DNA from: Echeneis naucrates
Lineage: Eukaryota; Chordata; Actinopteri; Carangiformes; Echeneidae
Direction: 5' to 3'
Assembly: GCF_900963305.1 (NCBI RefSeq)
Contig: NC_042524.1
Coordinates: 570,501-634,500, forward strand
Length of the DNA: 64,000 nt
This document shows, in pieces, positions 59,405 to 64,000 of the stretch. Under the pieces are notes generated by a model that was not told the origin of the DNA, did no database searches, and was given only the letters and a program-made list of their open reading frames with translations. A program made the position numbers and the translations under genes. Position 1 is the stretch's first letter. Each line of letters begins with the position of its first letter.

Positions 59405-61190
59405 CAACGTGGTCCAACTGTTGTTTTGAGGCTGGCTCAAGCAGGCTGTCGGTCCCAAAGACTCCCATGTTGAAATGTCTTCAGAGCAGAATTAAATATG
59501 TTTCCAGTCTGGAACAGAAGCTGTTCTGATCATCGGCTCTGATGTTGTATCAGAATTAAAGCTGCGAATTAAAAACAGCAAAGTATTCATATTTCTATCA
59601 GGACACGTGGACTGTAACAATTCCTGAGCATCAAATGTTTGGTCAGTGTTAAAATCCAAATCGCTGCCACCATCCGTTAAATAAAAGGTTGATTTGTGGC
59701 TTGGTAAATGGATTAGTTTGTTTTCCTGTTGACTGACTAATGGCTTTATCCAGATTTTTACTGTTTATTCTTTCATGTTGTTATCATGGAGATAAGTTAG
59801 CAGTGTCTTTTTACCAAATTCATCATTTCAAACACAAGAAAACAATAACAATGATACAAATTAAACCAATCAACAAAAAAATAAATAAATGAATAAATAA
59901 ATAAACTGATGCTTTAAAGTCTATTGTGGAGGAGTTCTGTGCCAAAATCTTTGTAAATGACTTTAGATCAGCAGATGACATGATTTAATAAATGAATGTA
60001 TGAAATAATGGAAATGTGCTCAGACATGACTGGATTGTTTTTCTATTGATATTAATCTAATTTAAATATCAGCATCGAGCTTCTGGTCTGACAAAACCGC
60101 AATTGGCTCAGCCAAAGCCAAAACAAAGCTCTTGAATCTTCGTTATGCAAAGGCGTGTCGAAGGTCGAAGGCTGATTATTATCACTGGATACAGACACTT
60201 CAGCGTTTGTGCTAAAGACTATTAAGTTAATAATGTTTTTGTTTATAAATGCATGGTCCTGCCTCTAAAATGTATTTATATATGTGTGTTTTGGGTGTTC
60301 ATAATTCGAAATACAGATGTTAAATTTTCCATCCTAATATGTCCCTTAATCAATCAATGATGCCTTCTTTTCTTATGCTGCGATTAATAGAGCTGGTCTT
60401 TAGTCGTTTCTCCTTTTTTGGTGCTAAATAAAAGCTTCAGTCTAAACTGTTGTTCTCTGCTGGTCTGTAAAACGTCATTGAAAGTCCTACGTTGATCATG
60501 AAGGTTTGACTTTGATCAGTGGTCGAAGTCAACTTGAAGACAAAGCTACGTCCCCTCTCTGAGAGCATTCAGGAGCTGGTCCTTTATCAGAACCACAGAC
60601 CAGGACAGTCTGGATTCAGATGGTCCCCTTTCAGGGTCAGGCTGACGGTCAATAAGGCCTGTTTACCGACTCTACTACAACACAAAGATTTGCTGCTGAC
60701 ACGCCGCACTCAGTTTTCTGAACGGATTCTAAGTCCCAAACCTCGGCAAAACCAGCACCACCTTCAGGGATCTGGAGACGTGGCTGAAGTCACACATAAA
60801 AGGTTTGAACCAGCATGAACCTCTAATATCAACACAAACAGTTAGGGGGCTGAAATCTGCAGAATCAAGAAAACTCAGTTTAACTAACCTTCAAATCCAC
60901 AGAGTGTCAGTGTCAGTGTCCGGACTTCGACCCTGTGGAAAAAATAAATGTCATTGAAGCTTCACAAACAACTCATCTGTCAACATCGTTTAATGTTAAA
61001 GTCCAATCCGTACATGCAAGTTTAAGATTTCAAGTGACAAGAGCTTAAAAAAAAAAAAAAAAAAAAGTGTTTCTGCCTTTTGGAGGATAATTTAATGTTC
61101 TTGGGGTAAAAAAAAAAGCTGTTTAATTAACATGAATTGAAATAATGACTGAGGATGCTGAACAGTCCGTCAGACTACACGCCTTTTCCT
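59405..61190. other. Intergenic stretch between rnf26 and the C1q gene
   Basis: About 1.8 kb, AT-rich, with an (AATA)n run at about 59878-59904 and A-runs at 61047 and 61109. A 99-codon open frame at 60519-60818 has no motif I recognise. No gene supported. Confidence 0.6.
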
Positions 61191-61197
61191 GCTCGGC

Positions 61198-61205
61198 TAT
61201 ATTAA
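61198..61205 (+). promoter_or_regulatory. TATA box of the C1q-domain gene
   Basis: TATATTAA about 60 bases before the start codon, giving a 5' UTR of about 30 bases. Confidence 0.6.
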
Positions 61206-61258
61206 GGTCACCCAGGTTGCAGAGGACAGAGTTGGGCTGCGTTCAATCCCGCGTGAGG

Positions 61259-62105
61259 ATGAAGATCTTTGTGTGTTTCCTGCTGTTGCTGTCTCTCTGG
61301 TGTGCGTCCACCGAGGCGCAGACACGGGACATCTATGAGGAAGTGGACGAACTGAAAGCTTCATTGGCCAAACTGAAGGTGGACATGGCGTCCTTACAAA
61401 GTCCTCAAGGTACGGTGACGGTCAAAAACAGATTGATGATTAACGATAACGATATATTCTGTGTACTTCCTTTTTGTCCAGAAATGCTGCTGGGCACTTA
61501 TTCTGACTCAGTCTGCTTTCTCTTGACTCCGCATGGAAAAATCTGACATTGTAAAAACACCCACAGAATATGAATGAATCACTGTTCTACCTCATGATTT
61601 CAGCGATGGCATTTCTCTCTCTCTCTTTCAGTCAAGGTGGCTTTCTCAGCCTCTCTTTTAGCTAATGGGTCAGGACACACTGGGCCCTTTAACAAACATG
61701 AGACTCTGATCTTCAAACACGTTTTGACAAATGTTGGAGGGGCCTACAGTCCGACCACAGGTACTGATTCAGACATATTAACAGTATCAGTCCTTCTGTG
61801 CTGTGATTAACAGAAAAAAACGTCCCTCAGGTCTGTTCACCGCCCCCGTCAAAGGAGTTTACCACTTTGAGTGGCATATTCATGGATATCTATCCGAATC
61901 AGCTGCTCAGTTGATCAGGAACTCAAACTACATTTATACATCAGTTGAGAAGCAGACTGAAGGTGATGCAAGTTCCTCTCAAGCTGCTTTACTGCTGCTG
62001 GAGGCCAGTGATGTTGTGTTTTTGCATCTCTACCAGAAAACTAAAGTATACGACAACGCTAATCATCTGACCACCTTTAGTGGTCATCTGCTTTTCCCAA
62101 TGTGA
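61259..62105 (+). CDS. Secreted C1q-domain protein (C1q-like, no collagen stalk)
   Basis: Three exons, 61259-61409, 61632-61760 and 61831-62105, join in phase 1 to 184 residues. Exon 1 gives a signal peptide ([20 protein letters not shown]) and a short heptad-like coiled coil ([19 protein letters not shown]). Exons 2-3 give one C1q domain: [49 protein letters not shown] and the end [11 protein letters not shown]. There are no Gly-X-Y repeats. In family terms it resembles the many teleost C1q-like/cerebellin-like secreted trimers, some of them immune-induced; the exact member is unknown. The donors are GTACGG and GTACTG, and the acceptors TTTCAG and CCTCAG. I chose the ATG at 61259 because it gives a clean signal peptide; the frame is open further left through the TATA box. 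A polyadenylation signal is at 62217. Confidence 0.92.
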
Positions 62106-62216
62106 GTGAAAATCTCACCTCCCTTTCTCCAATAATGCAGAAATTGAAACAGTTTTCAAAATTGTATCTGTGTGAAAATAACAACAACGGCTAAAATATT
62201 GCATGAATAAGTTTAA

Positions 62217-62222
62217 AATAAA
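62217..62222 (+). terminator. Polyadenylation signal of the C1q-domain gene
   Basis: AATAAA, 112 bases after the stop codon. Confidence 0.6.
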
Positions 62223-63420
62223 TGCCAGTAACGGACTCAGCAGTTTACAGTCAAACTGCTGACCTGCTCCTGATTCCGTCATCAACTCCTGGTGTCCGTC
62301 TCATTATTCCCAAACTGATTGTTCCTGCCAAAGACTTCCCAACTTTCAGACTTTCGAAAGAGAAAAGTATTTTTACTGTTTAGTTCCCTTAAAGACATGA
62401 GAACAAACTTCACACTGAGCTGATGAATAAACGATCCAGATAGAGGTCTAAATTTAACCCAGAAAAGACCCACAACCCACTTTAACTCAGATGACTTCTG
62501 GTAACAGTAGTAAACTTGAAAGCGAGGGGTTAATCACATCATCAGTCTGCAAATCAAACAAACATGAACGGTCTAAATGTTGGCAAGAGACAAGAAAGAG
62601 CTGCTGGAAAGCTGTTGGAGGAAGCGTCCACCTGTAGACCATAAGGACCTTTGAAATTCAAAGCTGGGGGTCAGTTCTATATGAAACAATGAGGTCATTC
62701 TGTGACCTTTACTGACACGTTTGAAAAATGAAAGCCGTCATCTCATCTTTGCTGAAATAAAAACATTTCCATATTGAATGTATTTCCATACTGATGAATT
62801 AAGCATATGAAGTGAATGAACTCAGATCAAGAAGACAGAAGGAAATTCAAGTAAAATTAGATTGATTAAAAAATAATAATAATAAATAATGACGATCTGC
62901 ACTAAAATGCTCAGTTAAGGAATATCAAATGATTCAGTCGGAGTTTTTTGTGGATGAGACGTCTTCGCTGCGAAGTTCCCAGAAACACCATGTTTTTCAT
63001 GAACAGTTGGTCACGCCAACACTCTGTCACGGTTAGTTGGGTTTTCCTGCTCTGAGCCCCAAACACGAGCTCTGTCAGCACAAATTTGACAGATCGTCCT
63101 CCTGAACTGGGCGCTGCAGAGGAGGAGCAGGCTGATTGATGGCCGCTGTTCGTCAGGAAGACGTGATCACATCATGTCGCCTCATTAGTGTCTGTTTGTC
63201 TTACTAAGTGTGGAGACCAGTCAGTCAGAAATAAACTGCAGCACTTCAGATGTGCTGATGAGCAGGCTATCTGTTTTCCCAAACACACACACAACCACCA
63301 TCATAAAATAAGCTTAAATTTAATCTTCAGCCCAAACAGATAAACTGTTTATATTATGAAGACGTGTTTTTTATTGAGGGGCCAAGTCCCCACAATGACA
63401 CCAACCAGAATATATCCCCA
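62223..63420. other. Intergenic stretch between the C1q gene and insulin
   Basis: About 1.2 kb of AT-rich, largely unique sequence. No gene seen. The last part is the distal insulin promoter. Confidence 0.6.
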
Positions 63421-63479
63421 TAATTCATACACACACACAGCAGAAGGTGTGTCCAGGTGGAGGTGATGGGAGTATAAAT
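63421..63479 (+). promoter_or_regulatory. ins: Insulin gene core promoter
   Basis: A TATAAAT box at 63473-63479. Upstream lie an E-box CAGGTG at 63454-63459 and a homeodomain-type TAAT at 63421-63424; such E and A elements bind NEUROD1 and PDX1 in mammalian insulin promoters, but that role here is inference. Confidence 0.65.
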
Positions 63480-63502
63480 GGGGAGGAGACCTTCTGTTCT
63501 GC

Positions 63503-63585
63503 CTCACACCAACCTGGTCTCAGCTGCCCAGCCGCCTCCTGCTCTTCATCACAGCCTCTCCTCCTCCTCCTCTCTGACTCTACAG
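63503..63585 (+). other. ins: Insulin exon 1 (noncoding)
   Basis: A 5' UTR exon ending ACTCTACAG|GTAAGG at 63585. The start is estimated as about 30 bases from the TATA box. An intron in the 5' UTR is the classic insulin gene layout. Confidence 0.7.
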
Positions 63586-63661
63586 GTAAGGTGTTCTGCT
63601 GCTCTGTCCTGGTCTCCTGTCTGAATCAGATTTTATTAGAAGTCTTTGGTTTTCATCCAGC

Positions 63662-63845
63662 ATGGCGGCACTGTGGCTCCAGTCTGTGTCTCTACTGGTC
63701 TTACTGGTTGTCTGGTGGCCGGGCTCCCATGCTGTGGCCCCCCCACAGCACCTCTGTGGCTCTCACCTGGTGGACGCTCTCTACCTAGTCTGTGGGGACA
63801 ACGGATTCTTCTACCAGCCGAAGAGAGACATCGACCCCCTGATGG
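63662..63845 (+). CDS. ins: Preproinsulin, exon 2 (signal, B chain, start of C-peptide)
   Basis: Exon 2 starts at 63661 after TTTCATCCAG and its coding part runs to a phase 1 donor (ATG G|GTAAG), the classic insulin intron 2. It encodes a 24-residue signal peptide ([17 protein letters not shown], then WWPGSHA), the B chain ([29 protein letters not shown]), the Lys-Arg cleavage pair and the first C-peptide residues DIDPLMG. Cys B7 and B19, Gly B8, His B10 and GFFY B23-26 are kept. Position B22, Arg in almost all insulins and needed for full receptor activity, is Asn; B27 is Gln. The A chain exon lies right of the window. Proinsulin is made in pancreatic endocrine cells and regulates glucose. 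Teleosts can carry two genes, ins and insb; the divergent B22 hints at the second, but this is not proven. Confidence 0.95.
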
Positions 63846-64000
63846 GTAAGACCGCTCATGGCGACGATAGAGAAGTTAGAGACTGAGAAACTACACGAAT
63901 GATTTCACATATGATGAGAAAATTAGAAACTTAAATTGGCTGTTAGTACACAGAAACAAAACAAGATCATTTAAGATACAGACCCCCCAAAAGAAAAGCT
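63846..64000 (+). other. ins: Insulin intron 2, start
   Basis: The window ends inside this intron; no further exon is visible. Confidence 0.85.

Noticed and set aside
60519-60818. A 99-codon frame between rnf26 and the C1q gene
   Set aside because: No recognisable domain and no promoter or polyadenylation context.

Overview
The window looks like nuclear DNA of a ray-finned, probably percomorph, fish. The evidence is spliced vertebrate genes with fish-like proteins (an insulin starting MAALWLQ and an H2B starting [11 protein letters not shown]), many CA/TG microsatellites, a common teleost hAT-type MITE and a teleost GA-tailed interspersed repeat. All family assignments were made by reading the sequence, without database searches.

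Layout. (1) 1-22.4 kb, minus strand: exons 1-9 of an AMPA glutamate receptor gene, closest to GRIA1. These exons encode the signal peptide and the whole amino-terminal domain; the channel exons lie beyond base 1. The introns hold a 2.7 kb minisatellite, a 39-bp G-rich minisatellite and a 15-bp array. (2) 22.4-24.1 kb: the gria1 5' end, followed by a 450-bp pyrimidine tract and, 320 bp further on, a 740-bp purine tract. (3) 24.1-47.8 kb: about 24 kb with no gene I can support. It holds microsatellites, scattered copies of one dispersed repeat, RFX X-box-like palindromes and possible conserved noncoding stretches. It ends at a 13-N gap. (4) 48.8-50.9 kb: a 12-bp minisatellite that is open in several frames and is not a gene. 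(5) 52-56.3 kb: a tRNA-Val(CAC) and a small replication-dependent histone cluster, H2B(+), H3.2(+), H2A(-), H2B(-). The two H2B genes lie in ~1 kb inverted-repeat arms around H3 and H2A. The left arm and the tRNA both carry single-base gaps that look like consensus errors. (6) 56.5-58.5 kb: rnf26, an ER RING E3 ligase with one coding exon. (7) 58.7-59.4 kb: the hAT-type MITE. (8) 61.2-62.2 kb: a three-exon secreted C1q-domain gene. (9) 63.47-64.0 kb: the TATA box and first two exons of an insulin gene, running off the right end. Its B chain has Asn where the nearly invariant Arg B22 is expected.

The genes do not form one pathway; they are ordinary vertebrate neighbours. Zebrafish, as I recall, carries its second insulin (insb) and gria1b on the same chromosome, so this may be the insb/gria1b region, but that is recollection and needs a synteny check. 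I found no clearly new gene system. The points most worth following are the divergent insulin B chain, the (UG)n splice acceptors in gria1, the histone inverted repeat with its base gaps, and several structured noncoding elements.
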